DNA of 64,000 bases. Origin: CAYUHJ01 sp964444365 (GTDB lineage Bacteria > Planctomycetota > Planctomycetia > Gemmatales > Gemmataceae). The notes under the pieces were generated by a model. The model did not search any database. It worked only from the letters and a program-made list of their open reading frames with translations, and had not been told where the DNA came from. The stretch lies in NCBI GenBank assembly GCA_964444365.1, contig CAYUHJ010000004.1, positions 1-64,000 of the forward strand. Direction: 5' to 3'. A program made the translations under genes and the position numbers. Shown here piece after piece: positions 17,516-26,670 of this stretch (positions are counted from its first letter, which is position 1; every line of letters starts with the position of its first letter).

Positions 17516-18650
17516 TGTTCCTGTTTCTGATCTCTGTTTTGTCAGTGCCTTCCGGTACTGGTGTCGATTATGTGTTGTTGGTGGTGGTCGCTGGTGGTTT
17601 TGTTACTTGGTATCTGATGTTATTGGTCTGGTTACTAGAATAAGTGTTTGTTTATGGTTTCGGATTATTTTTTCTTGTTTGTTCTGTGTGTGTCCAGGTC
17701 CACTTCCCGTCCCGTCCCCCACCCGCCCTCACTCTTGCTTCGGTAGAGGGCCACCTGCGGTATGGGTTCACGGGTGAAGTCTGGTCCCGGCGGCGACTGT
17801 CTTCTGTTATTTTGACATCCGTGCTCGCCCTCGGCCTCCGCGTATAGCCTCGGCCCCGGATGACAGGCATTTGTTGCGGACGCCGACCTGTCGGCACTTC
17901 TGCAGCGAAACGGGGCTGCACTCCCGATTAGCCATACCCCGCAGGCGAAGTATCTCTATCGCACCGGCGTGCTTCTTGGAGCCGCGATCCTGACCACCTA
18001 ACCTGGTTCCAGCTGTGCGGCGTTCGCGTGCAACCCGCGGTCTTGGCCGTACCGGTATGCCGTCGTTCCGGTGGTCGAATCAGCCCTTCATCCACCGCAG
18101 CAAAGGCCAGATCCAAATCCCCCGCCAGATCACCCGTTCGAGCCTAGTGTAAACGAAGGAGGGGCCTTCGACGAAGGCCCCTCGGTGACGCCGCCTTGCT
18201 CGCGAAATTGGTGTCACCGCGTCACCGCGTCACCGGCTTCCGAATCTCCTCGATGAGATCAACGTCGGACGTGGTGCTTGCAGCCCTCTTATCCTCCTGG
18301 TTCTGCGGAGGGTCAGCAAGAACGCCGACCGCAGTAAGGGCGACGTGGCGGTCGGTTGACCACCTCCAACAGCCGCCCCCTTTCACGAAGGGTAGGCGAA
18401 GGCAAAGAAACTTAAATATACTTATTACCGTCACAATCCGCCATTTCGAGCCCTTACCAGCGAGGGGAGACAGGCGACTCCCTCGCGAAGAGCGGTGGGC
18501 TCCGACCCAGCCTTCAGTCTCGACCGCGATTTGTCCGCGATACCGTTGAAAACGGACGCAAACCGAGTAACATCTCACTGTCCCGCTCGCTTGCCTCAGT
18601 GTTCCTGGACGCGGACGAATCGCGGACAAGGTAAGGAAAAACGACGTTTT

Positions 18651-18724
<74 letters not shown>

Positions 18725-18728
18725 CTTA

Positions 18729-18762
18729 GGGCCGCAACGACTTACGTCGAGCGGCCCTTTTT
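18729..18762 (+). terminator. Rho-independent terminator after tRNA-Arg
   Basis: GGGCCGC (18729-18735) pairs with GCGGCCC (18751-18757), followed directly by TTTTTCTTT. It starts five bases after the tRNA and is correctly oriented to end its transcript. Confidence 0.85.
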
Positions 18763-18772
18763 CTTTCCCCCC

Positions 18773-18801
18773 ACCTGTACCCTGATTTTTAGGGTACAGG
18801 T
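18773..18801 (-). terminator. Hairpin downstream of integrase
   Basis: ACCTGTACCCT (18773-18783) and AGGGTACAGGT (18791-18801) are a perfect 11-bp inverted repeat around GATTTTT. It lies just beyond the integrase stop at 18811. On the minus strand there is no long T-run after it, so it may be a terminator of the integrase message or an integrase/attachment-related inverted site. Confidence 0.5.
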
Positions 18802-18810
18802 ACGCCCGGC

Positions 18811-20061
18811 TCAGCCGGCGGGCTTCTCGCCAGAACTTTTCTCCTTCCCCGCAAGTACCGACCGCAGCACCTCGGCGTCGCTCTGGACGTTGCCGGGGGC
18901 GTAGTGCTTGCGGGTCGTCTCCCACGACGCGTGACGCATCACCCGGCAAATGACGAGCGGCGGAACTCCCGCTTCACGCAGACGATCGCCGCAGGACCGG
19001 CGGAGGTCGTGGGCCGTCGCGTACTTGATTGGCCGTCCGGTGCGTTCGTCCGCGGGCTCCACCTCGACACCCGCTGTCTCCCCGATCCGGGCGATGACCT
19101 TCCCGACCCACTCGGCCTCCGGTCGCCGCGGTTCCGCCTTCCGCCCCAGTTTGAGCTGGAGCGAAGCGGGGTTGAACACCCACCCCGTTCGTTGCCCCTC
19201 GGGCGTCTCCAGCAGGACCGCCTCGAACCACGGCAGCAGGGGGATGTTTTCCTCCGTGTCGTTCTTTTGCAGGGCCGCGGGGATGTCCAGGACCGGGTGC
19301 CGCCCTCCCTTCCACACCGGGCGGATCGTTCCTGGGCTGTCCCACGAGACGTGCATCAGTTCGTCCAACCGCAGGGCGGACTCCCAAAGCCCGCGGAGGA
19401 CGTGCCGCCACGACTCCGCGGCCTCGTCGCCGACCACCCCGGCGGTCGCGTCGAGCATCCTCTGGAACTCGGCCGCGGTGATCGGCCGCCCTTTCATGGC
19501 CTTCTGCTTCGGCGTCTTGATCTTCCGCAGCTTCGGGGCGGTCGGGAGCCAGCCCTGGAGGTACGCCCAGTTCATGACCGAGAGGACGCTGTTCATGTAG
19601 CCGCGGACGGTGTGGGTCGAGCGGGGCTTGTTCCGCCGGCTCTGTTCCCCGGCGAGGAGCCGGGCCTGGAGCCGCTGGAGGGCGTTGGGGTCGGCGACGT
19701 CGGCCAGGGTCTTCGGCTTGAGGATCCGCTCGGCGAGGTCGAGGCGGCTCTCGGTGTGAACGGTCGTGCTGTCCCGCACCGTCGCCAGGTGGAGGGTCCG
19801 GTACTGTTCGCGGAAGTCGTCCCACGCCATGTCCGGGCCGGCGGGCTTCTCCCGGCCGGGTCGGGCATCGATGCCGAGGAGGAATTTGGCCTCGAGCTCG
19901 GCCTTCATCCGGGCGGCGTCGCCTTCGTCCCGGCTGCCGACGGAGACGCGAACCGGGCGGTGCTCGACGGGGCAGACGTACCGCAACTGGAAGGGGCGGC
20001 CGGCCGGACGCGCGATGAGCACCTTGGGAACTGGCTTCGGTGGCTGGGTCGGCTTCTTCAC
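18811..20061 (-). CDS. int: Tyrosine recombinase / phage-type integrase
   Basis: 416 aa. The N-terminal ~100 residues contain an arm-type DNA-binding region, followed by a SAM-like core-binding domain (LQRLQARLLAGEQSRRNKPR, HTVRGYMNSVLSVMNWAYLQ). The catalytic domain shows Arg at about 230 (ESALRLDEL), HDLRRSCG with the HxxR pair at about 350-353, His near 375 and Tyr nucleophile near 386 in RHASWETTRKHY. All are present, so the enzyme looks intact. It is convergent with, and close to, tRNA-Arg, and is preceded by an excisionase-like gene, so it probably integrates an element at the tRNA. A second att copy was not found in the window. Confidence 0.92.
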   Translation of the reverse strand: MKKPTQPPKPVPKVLIARPAGRPFQLRYVCPVEHRPVRVSVGSRDEGDAARMKAELEAKFLLGIDARPGREKPAGPDMAWDDFREQYRTLHLATVRDSTTVHTESRLDLAERILKPKTLADVADPNALQRLQARLLAGEQSRRNKPRSTHTVRGYMNSVLSVMNWAYLQGWLPTAPKLRKIKTPKQKAMKGRPITAAEFQRMLDATAGVVGDEAAESWRHVLRGLWESALRLDELMHVSWDSPGTIRPVWKGGRHPVLDIPAALQKNDTEENIPLLPWFEAVLLETPEGQRTGWVFNPASLQLKLGRKAEPRRPEAEWVGKVIARIGETAGVEVEPADERTGRPIKYATAHDLRRSCGDRLREAGVPPLVICRVMRHASWETTRKHYAPGNVQSDAEVLRSVLAGKEKSSGEKPAG

Positions 20062-20097
20062 GATCAGCGGCCTCCTCGACAGGTTCGGACGCAGTCG

Positions 20098-20358
20098 TTA
20101 CCCCTGTGGGGTCGCGTGGGCCTTCCCGGCCGTGCCGCGGACGTAGTCGATCCAGTCGCGGCCGTGGATGTAGCCGTGCTTGTGGACGTAGTAGACTTTC
20201 AAGCCGGCCCTGCGGGCGGAACGAAGTGTGGCCGCCGTAATCCCCAGGCGGCGGGTGAAGGCATTGAGGGTGTAGAGCTCGTCGGGGTTGATGACCCCGA
20301 TCGTGTCGTCCTGTGTCGGCATGAGCGTCTGCCCGAGCGGTGTGATGAGTTCCCACAC
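20098..20358 (-). CDS. Excisionase-like small DNA-binding protein
   Basis: 86 aa, or 74 aa from the internal ATG at 20322. The sequence LYTLNAFTRRLGITAATLRS followed by ARRAGLKVYYVHKHGYIHGR and DWIDYV is the winged-helix pattern of Xis/MerR-like excisionases. It lies 36 bases upstream of the integrase on the same strand, the usual xis-int order. It probably directs excision and regulates int. Which start is used is undecided. Confidence 0.75.
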   Translation of the reverse strand: MWELITPLGQTLMPTQDDTIGVINPDELYTLNAFTRRLGITAATLRSARRAGLKVYYVHKHGYIHGRDWIDYVRGTAGKAHATPQG

Positions 20359-20500
20359 GCAGCAGGACCATTCGTGGGCAACTGAGCGGGAGGCGGCGAC
20401 GGCATCGCAAGTCGTTCAGACACAAGCTGTTTCGCGCGCAGGAGAAATCGCCGCCGGCATTCGTTCGAGGCGTCGGAAGTGAATATTCGGCTGATCCCAG

Positions 20501-21211
20501 TTAGTCGTCTTGCTCGTCCTCAACAATCGCGTCTACGTCGGCCGACCCATCCTCGTACCGCTTCAGAATCCCCTTCTTGAGGATCGCTCCGGACACACAT
20601 AGCCGTCGGTACTCGGACATGCCTTCCTTATAGAGTCCTAACATCGCTCGGCTGACGCTGGGCTGGCTCCACCCGCCACCGACGAGAGCCGTCATCCGTG
20701 CGGAGATCTCGGTGACGGTCAACGGCTCCTTCCCGTGCTTCTTGTGGTGGTCAAGCAAGAATGGGATCAAGATGCGGTTCTTGTCCTTTGTCTTGTCCTT
20801 CGACGCCTTCGGTTTCCTGGCCGCCTCCGCTTTCGCCACGGAGCGGAGTTGCCGCTCTTCCATCGCGGCAGCCTTGATGGCCCGGTACTCTGGACTGTCG
20901 AGCACGTCTGGATGACCGTACACCTGCTTCGTCGGGTTGAGGAACCACATTAACGCCTGGTGAGCGGTCTCCGTGATCAGCGGCGTCGGTCGCCAGGTCA
21001 TCCCCGGCGGTGGCAAGAAGACGTTGTCTTTGCGGAGGTGGCGGAGAAAGGGCCTGATCGCCTCATACGCCGCCGCGAAGTCGTCATCCCAGGGGTCGGC
21101 GAGCCACTCAGGGGGCGGACAGCCCTCGTGCCCGTTCAGCCGGATGTCGATTTCCGACTTGCGAACGTGTTCCCAGAACGTTTCGAAGAGTAGCTTCTCG
21201 TTGTTCGCCAT
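20501..21211 (-). CDS. Hypothetical protein with possible winged helix
   Basis: 236 aa, ATG start. The N-terminal ~100 residues (LFETFWEHVRKSEIDIRLNG) are acidic and helical. A Lys-rich linker (KPKASKDKTKDKNRILIP) is followed by a probable winged helix (LTVTEISARMTALVGGGWSQ, PSVSRAMLGLYKEGM) that would bind DNA. The tail is acidic (VEDEQDD). It sits within the putative tRNA-associated element after xis. No family recognised; a cargo regulator is possible. Confidence 0.6.
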   Translation of the reverse strand: MANNEKLLFETFWEHVRKSEIDIRLNGHEGCPPPEWLADPWDDDFAAAYEAIRPFLRHLRKDNVFLPPPGMTWRPTPLITETAHQALMWFLNPTKQVYGHPDVLDSPEYRAIKAAAMEERQLRSVAKAEAARKPKASKDKTKDKNRILIPFLLDHHKKHGKEPLTVTEISARMTALVGGGWSQPSVSRAMLGLYKEGMSEYRRLCVSGAILKKGILKRYEDGSADVDAIVEDEQDD

Positions 21212-21327
21212 CAGGTAATGATATCCTAACTCGCTGCACGATTCACGACTCGACTCGGCGGAAAGAGGGCGTCATTGACAAGACAAAAATGGTGTCCTTC
21301 TGGTTTTGATTGCTGCTTCGACTTCTG

Positions 21328-22350
21328 TCATTTTGACATTTCCGATTTCAATATCTCGATTTCGATCACGATGTCGTGAGCCATCAGCTTGTTCGACACG
21401 TGCGGGTTCGGCTTCCACTCGGCACGCCGGATCGCCTTGATTCGGTACCAGATGTCGGCGTCAAACTCCTTCCTGGTCATGGCTTCCCGCCACCGTTTCG
21501 CTTCCGCCGGGTCGAGCTTCACGGTCCCCAAGAGGGCACACTCGTCCTGGACCGCCAGCGGCACCGCCTGGCTCTTGTCGAACCGAGCGAGCCACAGGTG
21601 CAGGGTGACCGAGTAGACGCCCGACTGGAAGTCGTACTTCCCCGGTTCGAGGACGCCGTTGCGGACGGACAGGAGGCCGACGCTGAGGAAGGCCGGGTTC
21701 GGGCGGGCGGAGGTGAACCGGGTCACGTAGACCTGGCCGTCCTGCTCCTTGAGCCGGAACTCGTCCGTAACGAGGTCGCGAATCTCGGCGGCGAACGGAC
21801 TGATGTCGCTTTCCTTCCCCTTCCCGAGCTCGGGGGCTTCGAGACGCCTGGCGGCCGCGATGGCCTGTTTGAGCTTTTCCTCTTCCGTTCGCGACGGCTT
21901 GTCGGGAACGTGTTGGCTCGGCCCGGGATTGACGACCGCCGGCGGCTCCGGGCTCCGTTGCGATGTCGGCTTCGCGACGGTCGGCGGGGAACTCGAAGCG
22001 GGCTGCGATGCGACTTTCGGGGCGGCCGCTTGGTGCCAGTCCGACCGCGGTGGGTCCGCAAACAGAAGTCGCACGGCGACCGTTGCGGTCACGGCGGAGA
22101 CGACACCGAGGCCGGCCACGGCAATCAACAGCACCCCGGTTCGACGCGAGGGATTCTTGGCCGCGGGATGCTCCCTTCCGGTGGGTTCCGCGGGTGTGAC
22201 GGGGCGGCTCTCGGACAGCCGGCGTGCGACCGGAATGCGGCCGGCGGTCACCTCGGCTCCGCAGCGAGGACATCTCGCCGTCGGTGATGCGAACCCCTCG
22301 GGAACGCGGATTCGGGCCTGGCAGCCGGGGCACACGCTCACTCCAGCCAT
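21328..22350 (-). CDS. Zinc-ribbon membrane-anchored hypothetical protein
   Basis: 340 aa; ATG preceded by GGAGG. Two CPxC knuckles (Cys7/10 and Cys27/30) form an N-terminal zinc ribbon, as in many planctomycete membrane proteins. One transmembrane segment (about 72-95, LLIAVAGLGVVSAVTATVAV) and a Ser/Pro linker lead to an extracytoplasmic domain of about 190 residues rich in beta structure (FLSVGLLSVRNGVLEPGKYD). No catalytic motif. It is probably an envelope protein unrelated to the nuclease cluster that follows. Confidence 0.7.
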   Translation of the reverse strand: MAGVSVCPGCQARIRVPEGFASPTARCPRCGAEVTAGRIPVARRLSESRPVTPAEPTGREHPAAKNPSRRTGVLLIAVAGLGVVSAVTATVAVRLLFADPPRSDWHQAAAPKVASQPASSSPPTVAKPTSQRSPEPPAVVNPGPSQHVPDKPSRTEEEKLKQAIAAARRLEAPELGKGKESDISPFAAEIRDLVTDEFRLKEQDGQVYVTRFTSARPNPAFLSVGLLSVRNGVLEPGKYDFQSGVYSVTLHLWLARFDKSQAVPLAVQDECALLGTVKLDPAEAKRWREAMTRKEFDADIWYRIKAIRRAEWKPNPHVSNKLMAHDIVIEIEILKSEMSK

Positions 22351-22466
22351 GACGGCCTCCGGGCGGGGGATATTCGGAAAGGATGGGACGGTGCTGACGC
22401 GGTGCTCCGACGCATTCTCGCGGTTCCCGCTGCCGGCTCGGTGGGCAGCGGGGAGGGGCGAACGGT

Positions 22467-23480
22467 TTACCCGACCCGAAACGCCGGCCGCAACCGGGTG
22501 GTCTTCGTGCGGAAGTAGCGGTCGAGGCGGGCGGCGACGGGGTCGTGCAACCCCCGCGAAGTCAGTCGGTGCAAGTCTTCCCAGGCGATGTGAACGAAGC
22601 GGTTCGTCGATTCGGGGTTCAGCAGGCGGCGGAACTCGGCACAGCTGACGATCTCCTCGCCGGTCCGGGTCAGGTTGGCGTGGAAGGCCTGCGTCCGGCG
22701 GTCATCGAGCTTGGCCATCCACTCGGCGAAGACGGTGTTCCGCCACAGCTGGTAGTGGACCCGGTCGGCTTCGACCGCCCGCGGTTGGTCGAGGATGGCG
22801 AGTCCGGGGTCGTGGTAGATGCGGAGGAGTTCGTCCTTGGTGAGGGACCTGGCGTCCTTCCTGGGGCCGACGGCGTAGCTCGGGTTCGGGCTGGTGAACT
22901 TCGCCTCGATCAGGACGAGGAACCGCCCCGGCAGGTGGAGGGCGATGTCGGGCTCGGTGAGCGGCCGGTCGACGGGGAGGTTCGACTCGAACCGCTCGCG
23001 GGCGGCGACGAGCAGGTCCCACGGGGCGACCGCGTCGCCGGTGAGTTTGAGTCCCCACAGGTAGAGGTCGGGCTCGGCGTCGGTGCGGATGCCGGTGACG
23101 AGTTCGCCGACGTGCTTGAGCAGTCCGGCCCGCTGGAGGGAGCGGAAGACGTTCCAGGTGAGGGCGTCCTCGGAGTTTTCCAGGCCGAGCCGGTGCGACT
23201 CGAACTTGAACGGGTGGCCGACGACGCGGGTGGCGAGGAGTTCGGGGTCGATGATGACGTTGCGGCGGACGTCGCGGTAGGAGTAGGTCGGCGTGTTGGT
23301 CTTCGCCCCGTGACAACGTATTCCATGTTCAGGGCAGACATCTCCGGGGAAGAATCGGCTCGGTGGTCGGAGCTGCTGGTGGCATCCGCGAACGTAGCAG
23401 GTGACTTGCTCGTTCGACCACTTCACGTGCGGGTCGAGGTCGGGGGTGCCGTAGGGCAATGGCGGTTCGAGATCGGGCAT
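22467..23480 (-). CDS. Predicted PD-(D/E)XK nuclease-like protein
   Basis: 337 aa, ATG start. The N-terminus has a Cys-containing segment (QVTCYVRGCHQQLRPPSRFF, then CPEHGIRCHG) that may bind zinc. The core shows LTEPDIALHLPGRFLVLIEA followed by KF, giving the D-(x)n-ExK pattern of PD-(D/E)XK nucleases. The C-terminal half is helical. With two other such proteins within 4 kb and mobile DNA around, a defence role is plausible but not demonstrated. Substrate and partner unknown. Confidence 0.65.
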   Translation of the reverse strand: MPDLEPPLPYGTPDLDPHVKWSNEQVTCYVRGCHQQLRPPSRFFPGDVCPEHGIRCHGAKTNTPTYSYRDVRRNVIIDPELLATRVVGHPFKFESHRLGLENSEDALTWNVFRSLQRAGLLKHVGELVTGIRTDAEPDLYLWGLKLTGDAVAPWDLLVAARERFESNLPVDRPLTEPDIALHLPGRFLVLIEAKFTSPNPSYAVGPRKDARSLTKDELLRIYHDPGLAILDQPRAVEADRVHYQLWRNTVFAEWMAKLDDRRTQAFHANLTRTGEEIVSCAEFRRLLNPESTNRFVHIAWEDLHRLTSRGLHDPVAARLDRYFRTKTTRLRPAFRVG

Positions 23481-23604
23481 CGGGGGACTCCGCGGGTCAG
23501 GGAGTCCTCACTACCCCGCGGTGGAAGATGAACCGCTGATCGCGTCAGTCGGTGCCGGCGTCGAAGGGCGGAGGACGACCACGAACGTCTCCGCGGAGTC
23601 TGGG

Positions 23605-23675
23605 GATGCCCAATACGTGACCCGGAATTTTGCCCGACTTGCCCAATACCTCGTCGCAGAAGTCAAACGGTTGCG
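23605..23675. repeat. Dispersed ~71-bp repeat, copy A
   Basis: Aligns without gaps to copies at 30500-30570 and 43489-43559, all in the same orientation. Shared blocks are the CCCAAT near the left end, CCGGA-TTT, GCC, CCAATACCTCGTC-CAGAA (A and B), and CAGAAG. It lies between two minus-strand nuclease-cluster genes. Read on the minus strand each copy can encode an F-x-(D/E)...GKxxxxPxxxLG-like peptide, so it may be a fragment of a once-coding element. Confidence 0.65.
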
Positions 23676-23777
23676 AATGAGCCGCGGCAAAGGGTAGTCG
23701 GCGGAATTGCTTGATCGGGGTCTGCCCCGCACCCGATCGACGACCCGCATCCGCGCTCGCGGGACGAGCGTTCGCCG

Positions 23778-24104
23778 TCACGGTCCCATTTCGGCCGCCT
23801 CGGCCTGGGCTCGGATCGCCCGGTAGAGTTGCGTCATCGCCGAGACGAATTGGTGGACCGCAAACTCGACAGGAATCACGGCCACTTCCGATCCGTCTCC
23901 CGACTCAATTCCAGGAAGGGGAACGGCCTCTCGCTCCAGCACGGATGCCGTGCCCGCGATCCACAGGGCGAGTTCAAAGTTGTCGTGGGCCACCTCGAAC
24001 ATCGCGTCGTCGAGGGCCCGGGCGAGCCCGAGCCGCTGGACCTCCCGCTTGAACGACTCGTTCTGGGCCCGGAGGCACGCCTCGGTGACGACGGGCAGCT
24101 TCAC
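23778..24104 (-). CDS. Small helical protein coupled to nuclease-like gene
   Basis: 108 aa from GTG 24104, chosen because AAGGAG lies upstream and the start overlaps the stop of the preceding gene by four bases. The longer frame up to 24893 overlaps that gene and is a shadow. It is predicted largely alpha-helical (KREVQRLGLARALDDAMFEV and EFAVHQFVSAMTQLYRAIRA). Tight coupling suggests a subunit, antitoxin or immunity partner of the nuclease-like protein. No family recognised. Confidence 0.6.
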   Translation of the reverse strand: MKLPVVTEACLRAQNESFKREVQRLGLARALDDAMFEVAHDNFELALWIAGTASVLEREAVPLPGIESGDGSEVAVIPVEFAVHQFVSAMTQLYRAIRAQAEAAEMGP

Positions 24105-24895
24105 GGCCGGCTCCTTTCGCGACGTTCCCCCGTTCGGCCCGCCGACTTCGGGGCCGACGCCCGCTTGAACTCCAGGTACTCGCACAGGTCGTCGGCGACT
24201 TGCCGCTCGGCCCGCGTGAGGTGACGACGCCGTTGCCGGAGGACGTCGACGAGGTCGGCGTACCCGAGTTCCCCCACGAACGGCGTTCTCGGGAGGACGG
24301 AGAGCCGGTCGGCATGCGGGATCGAGGCCCGCAGCGTGGTCACATCCCGGTACCGGGCGACTAGCGGGTGGCCGGCCGTGGGCGAAAGGACGATCACGGC
24401 CAGGTCGCGGGGCGGGGTGTCGAACAGGTCGGCGGACCGGTAGTAGCCGCACTCGTTCAGCCCGACGCGGATGGTTCGGATGAGTTGATCCGAAGGGAAC
24501 TCCTGGTTGGTCCCGTTCGCGGTCGACGGCGAGAGGTCGGACCCGAACTTCATCTCCAGGAGGATCGTGGTCGGCGGGTTCTCCCACGCCAGCGTCACGT
24601 CGACCTGGGTTCCGCCCTCGGCCCAGGGCAGCAGCTCTTTCGGGAAGTGCGGCCGCGTCTTCCACGGCTCGACGCGGAACCGTCGGAAGACCTGCCGGCG
24701 GAACCGCCGGGCTCCCACCGCTCGGTCGAGCAGGTCGGGCAGCCAGTGCATCGGGTTCAGGACGCGGAACGCCGCGACGAGTTGGCCGGTGATCACGTCC
24801 TCGCTCGTGGGCCGGACGATCAGCGGGCAGCGGGTCCGACCCTCGCGGGCGGCTTCGCAGAGTCGTCCGCCATTTCCCGCCAGTTCCGTCCACAT
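24101..24895 (-). CDS. Predicted PD-(D/E)XK nuclease
   Basis: 264 aa from ATG 24895; the frame extends to 25294 but that part overlaps the regulator gene. The core has TQVDVTLAWENPPTTILLEM followed by KFG, a D-x(n)-ExK active-site pattern. It opens with PLIVRPTSEDVITGQLVAAF and has a C-terminal helical region (LRQRRRHLTRAERQVADDLC). It is the second gene of a short minus-strand unit: wHTH regulator, this nuclease, and a 108-aa partner. A restriction or defence function is inferred. Confidence 0.7.
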   Translation of the reverse strand: MWTELAGNGGRLCEAAREGRTRCPLIVRPTSEDVITGQLVAAFRVLNPMHWLPDLLDRAVGARRFRRQVFRRFRVEPWKTRPHFPKELLPWAEGGTQVDVTLAWENPPTTILLEMKFGSDLSPSTANGTNQEFPSDQLIRTIRVGLNECGYYRSADLFDTPPRDLAVIVLSPTAGHPLVARYRDVTTLRASIPHADRLSVLPRTPFVGELGYADLVDVLRQRRRHLTRAERQVADDLCEYLEFKRASAPKSAGRTGERRERSRP

Positions 24896-24927
24896 CGCGA
24901 ATGGCCCCGAGGTGCGGTGTACTTCGA

Positions 24928-25335
24928 TTACCCCGGTGGGGGCCGCGGGGATTCGAGTTCCTGGCAGAGCCCGCGGAGCCGTTCGAGGAACGACTCCGTC
25001 TCGCGGAGCAATCGACGGGTTTGCCCGAGCAGGTCCCGACGCATCGGGTTCGCGGCGTTTTCGACGTCCACGGCGGCGGGCTCGATGCCGGTGAAGCGGA
25101 ACCCGTCCGGGACGCGGTAGGCCTGGACCGACTTGTCGAAGTAGATCGGGATGCCGGCGGCCGAGAGGACTTCCACGTCGCGGAAAATGGTCCGCTGCGA
25201 GCACTCGATCTCGCGGGCCAGGTCGTCCGGCCCCCACCGCCCGTTGCCCATCACGAGCCGGGCGATGCGGATCAGTCGGGCGAACTTCGCACACTGGCGG
25301 CTGCGTCGGTCGGCATCTCGTCTCGCCCTGGCCAT
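24928..25335 (-). CDS. wHTH transcriptional regulator (WYL-type N-terminal domain only)
   Basis: 135 aa from ATG 25335. It has the DeoR/WYL-family winged helix (WGPDDLAREIECSQRTIFRD, then AAGIPIYFDKSVQAYRVPDG), closely similar to that of the full WYL protein at 28240-29304, but no WYL ligand domain. A short coiled region follows. It is the first gene of the nuclease unit and divergent from the gene at 25480, so the 144-base gap probably holds shared operators. It is likely a repressor of one or both sides. Confidence 0.7.
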   Translation of the reverse strand: MARARRDADRRSRQCAKFARLIRIARLVMGNGRWGPDDLAREIECSQRTIFRDVEVLSAAGIPIYFDKSVQAYRVPDGFRFTGIEPAAVDVENAANPMRRDLLGQTRRLLRETESFLERLRGLCQELESPRPPPG

Positions 25336-25479
25336 CGCGGGTTCCCCGACCTCGTGTCGGGCATCACCATCCGCGAGGCGGGCGACAGCTTCGTGGTCAG
25401 TCTCGGAGAGTGACCCGCTGCGGTCATCGGCCGCGACCATCGTCTCGGGGTACGACTTTCCCCGAGCGAGGTCTCATTC

Positions 25480-26316
25480 ATGTCGAGACTCAAGGACCCC
25501 GACCGCATTATCCCTGTGACTTCGTTGCGACACCTTTATCACCTCATGCGATGGACTTCAGACGCCTTCCATTTCTCGCTGGCGAACGAGTTTCAACGCC
25601 GCACCGACCGCCTCCAAGAGTTGATTGACGCGAGCTACGCACACTTCTCGCGTTACGACAATCAGGTCGAACCCTTCAATCCCCGGTTCGGCACCTTGAC
25701 CGAGGATCGGCATCTGAGTCGCGACCCGGCCGACCGAATTCTCGTTCCCATTTCTCGCGGAAGTACCTCGGTGCCGGAGTGCCCGAACGTCGAGTTCGAC
25801 TTCGTCGACTACAACGTGAGCCCGATCCGAACGACGCTTTCCGAGTTCGAAACCGGTGTGCCCTCCACCCGATCGGGTCGAGGCGGGATCGACGTGTTGC
25901 TGGCCAGCCGAACGGATCGCACCCCGGTCGTCGGTGAGCTCAAGGGCGGGACGGACCGCAACCTGTTCTTCGCGTTCGTCCAGGCGTTAACCTACGCCGT
26001 CGAACTGGCCACCCCGCCCCAGCAGGCTCGTCTGGAGCTGGCCTATCCCGGCCGCTTCTGTCTGCCGACCCCCTGCACGCCCCTCGACATCGCTCTCATC
26101 ACGATCGACTACCCGGATTCCGAGAAGTCGGCCCGGTTCCTGGAAGTCTTGCGTGAACTCGTCGCGAAGCTGCTGCCCCATTCCCCGTTCTCGCGGATGG
26201 TTCGCCGCGTCACGTGCCTTCGGACGACCGAGGGTCAGATCAATGCCGCTTACGACGGTGGGACGCTTGAGTTCCGGGTGGAGTTCGATTCGACCCCGTC
26301 GCCGCCCGCGGGCTGA
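25480..26316 (+). CDS. Predicted PD-(D/E)XK nuclease-like protein
   Basis: 278 aa; GAGG precedes the ATG. The central part GGIDVLLASRTDRTPVVGEL followed by KGG is an acidic-(E)xK pattern of PD-(D/E)XK folds, followed by FVQALTYAVEL, a helix typical after this core. The N-terminal ~120 residues are unrecognised. It is divergent from the 25335-23778 unit and converges with, and overlaps by 67 bases, the gene at 26250. This is the third nuclease-like protein in the cluster. Activity not proven. Confidence 0.65.
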   Translation: MSRLKDPDRIIPVTSLRHLYHLMRWTSDAFHFSLANEFQRRTDRLQELIDASYAHFSRYDNQVEPFNPRFGTLTEDRHLSRDPADRILVPISRGSTSVPECPNVEFDFVDYNVSPIRTTLSEFETGVPSTRSGRGGIDVLLASRTDRTPVVGELKGGTDRNLFFAFVQALTYAVELATPPQQARLELAYPGRFCLPTPCTPLDIALITIDYPDSEKSARFLEVLRELVAKLLPHSPFSRMVRRVTCLRTTEGQINAAYDGGTLEFRVEFDSTPSPPAG

Positions 26317-26546
26317 GAGGCTTCTTGTCCTCTGGCTGAAGTCGCTTCTATCTCGGCCCGAATTTCCGCGTTGCGTTGACGGGCCACGCCGGCGTCCGGC
26401 CAGGGCGGGTCCGGCGGATCGCTCGTGCGGCGGCCCCAGACCAGTTCCTCGACGGGCCGTCCCTGCTCGTCCACGACGGTTTCGAGGCGGGGCGGGTGTT
26501 CGCGTTCGTACGCCGTCAGCAGGTCCGTCACGTCGGGGTACTTCAA
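26250..26546 (-). CDS. Small hypothetical protein, TTG start
   Basis: 98 aa. The TTG at 26546-26544 overlaps the stop of the tiny upstream gene (TTGA), indicating translational coupling. The first half reads MKYPDVTDLLTAYEREHPPR then LVWGRRTSDPPDPPWPDAG, and the C-terminal third is low complexity and antisense to the 25480 gene. No family recognised. It forms a pair with the 34-aa product and follows the beta-CASP gene. Confidence 0.5.
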   Translation of the reverse strand: MKYPDVTDLLTAYEREHPPRLETVVDEQGRPVEELVWGRRTSDPPDPPWPDAGVARQRNAEIRAEIEATSARGQEASQPAGGDGVESNSTRNSSVPPS

Positions 26547-26647
26547 GCCCCGGCCCGGAACTTTTGCAGGGCCGGTCCCCGTTCGAGACGCATGGACTCG
26601 TACAGGTACGCGGCGAGGAACTCGGTTTCTTCGGGCGTCAGGGGCAT
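26543..26647 (-). CDS. Tiny 34-aa protein
   Basis: ATG at 26647 with GGAG upstream; encodes MPLTPEETEFLAAYLYESMR followed by a short basic tail ending FRAGA. A single amphipathic helix is predicted. It lies 23 bases after the beta-CASP gene and is coupled to the 98-aa gene by a 3-base overlap. Likely real because of the ribosome site and coupling. Role unknown; could be an adaptor or antitoxin-like peptide. Confidence 0.5.
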   Translation of the reverse strand: MPLTPEETEFLAAYLYESMRLERGPALQKFRAGA

Positions 26648-26670
26648 GGGAGAAAACTCCGGCGATGGTG

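Larger units (their letters stand above)
16634..18650. other. Two-kilobase gene-poor region
   Basis: Apart from the minus-strand zinc-binding gene at 17068-17511, I find no convincing gene. Contents: a 19-base match to the signal-peptide end of the preceding gene (GCCCACGCGGCGGACGCGA near 16643), a 33-bp-arm hairpin at 17448-17515, a TG-rich tract at ~17520-17700, and short repeated 'GTCACCGCGTCACCG' near 18210. The stretch just before the tRNA (18500-18650) should contain its promoter; none is obvious. Confidence 0.5.
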
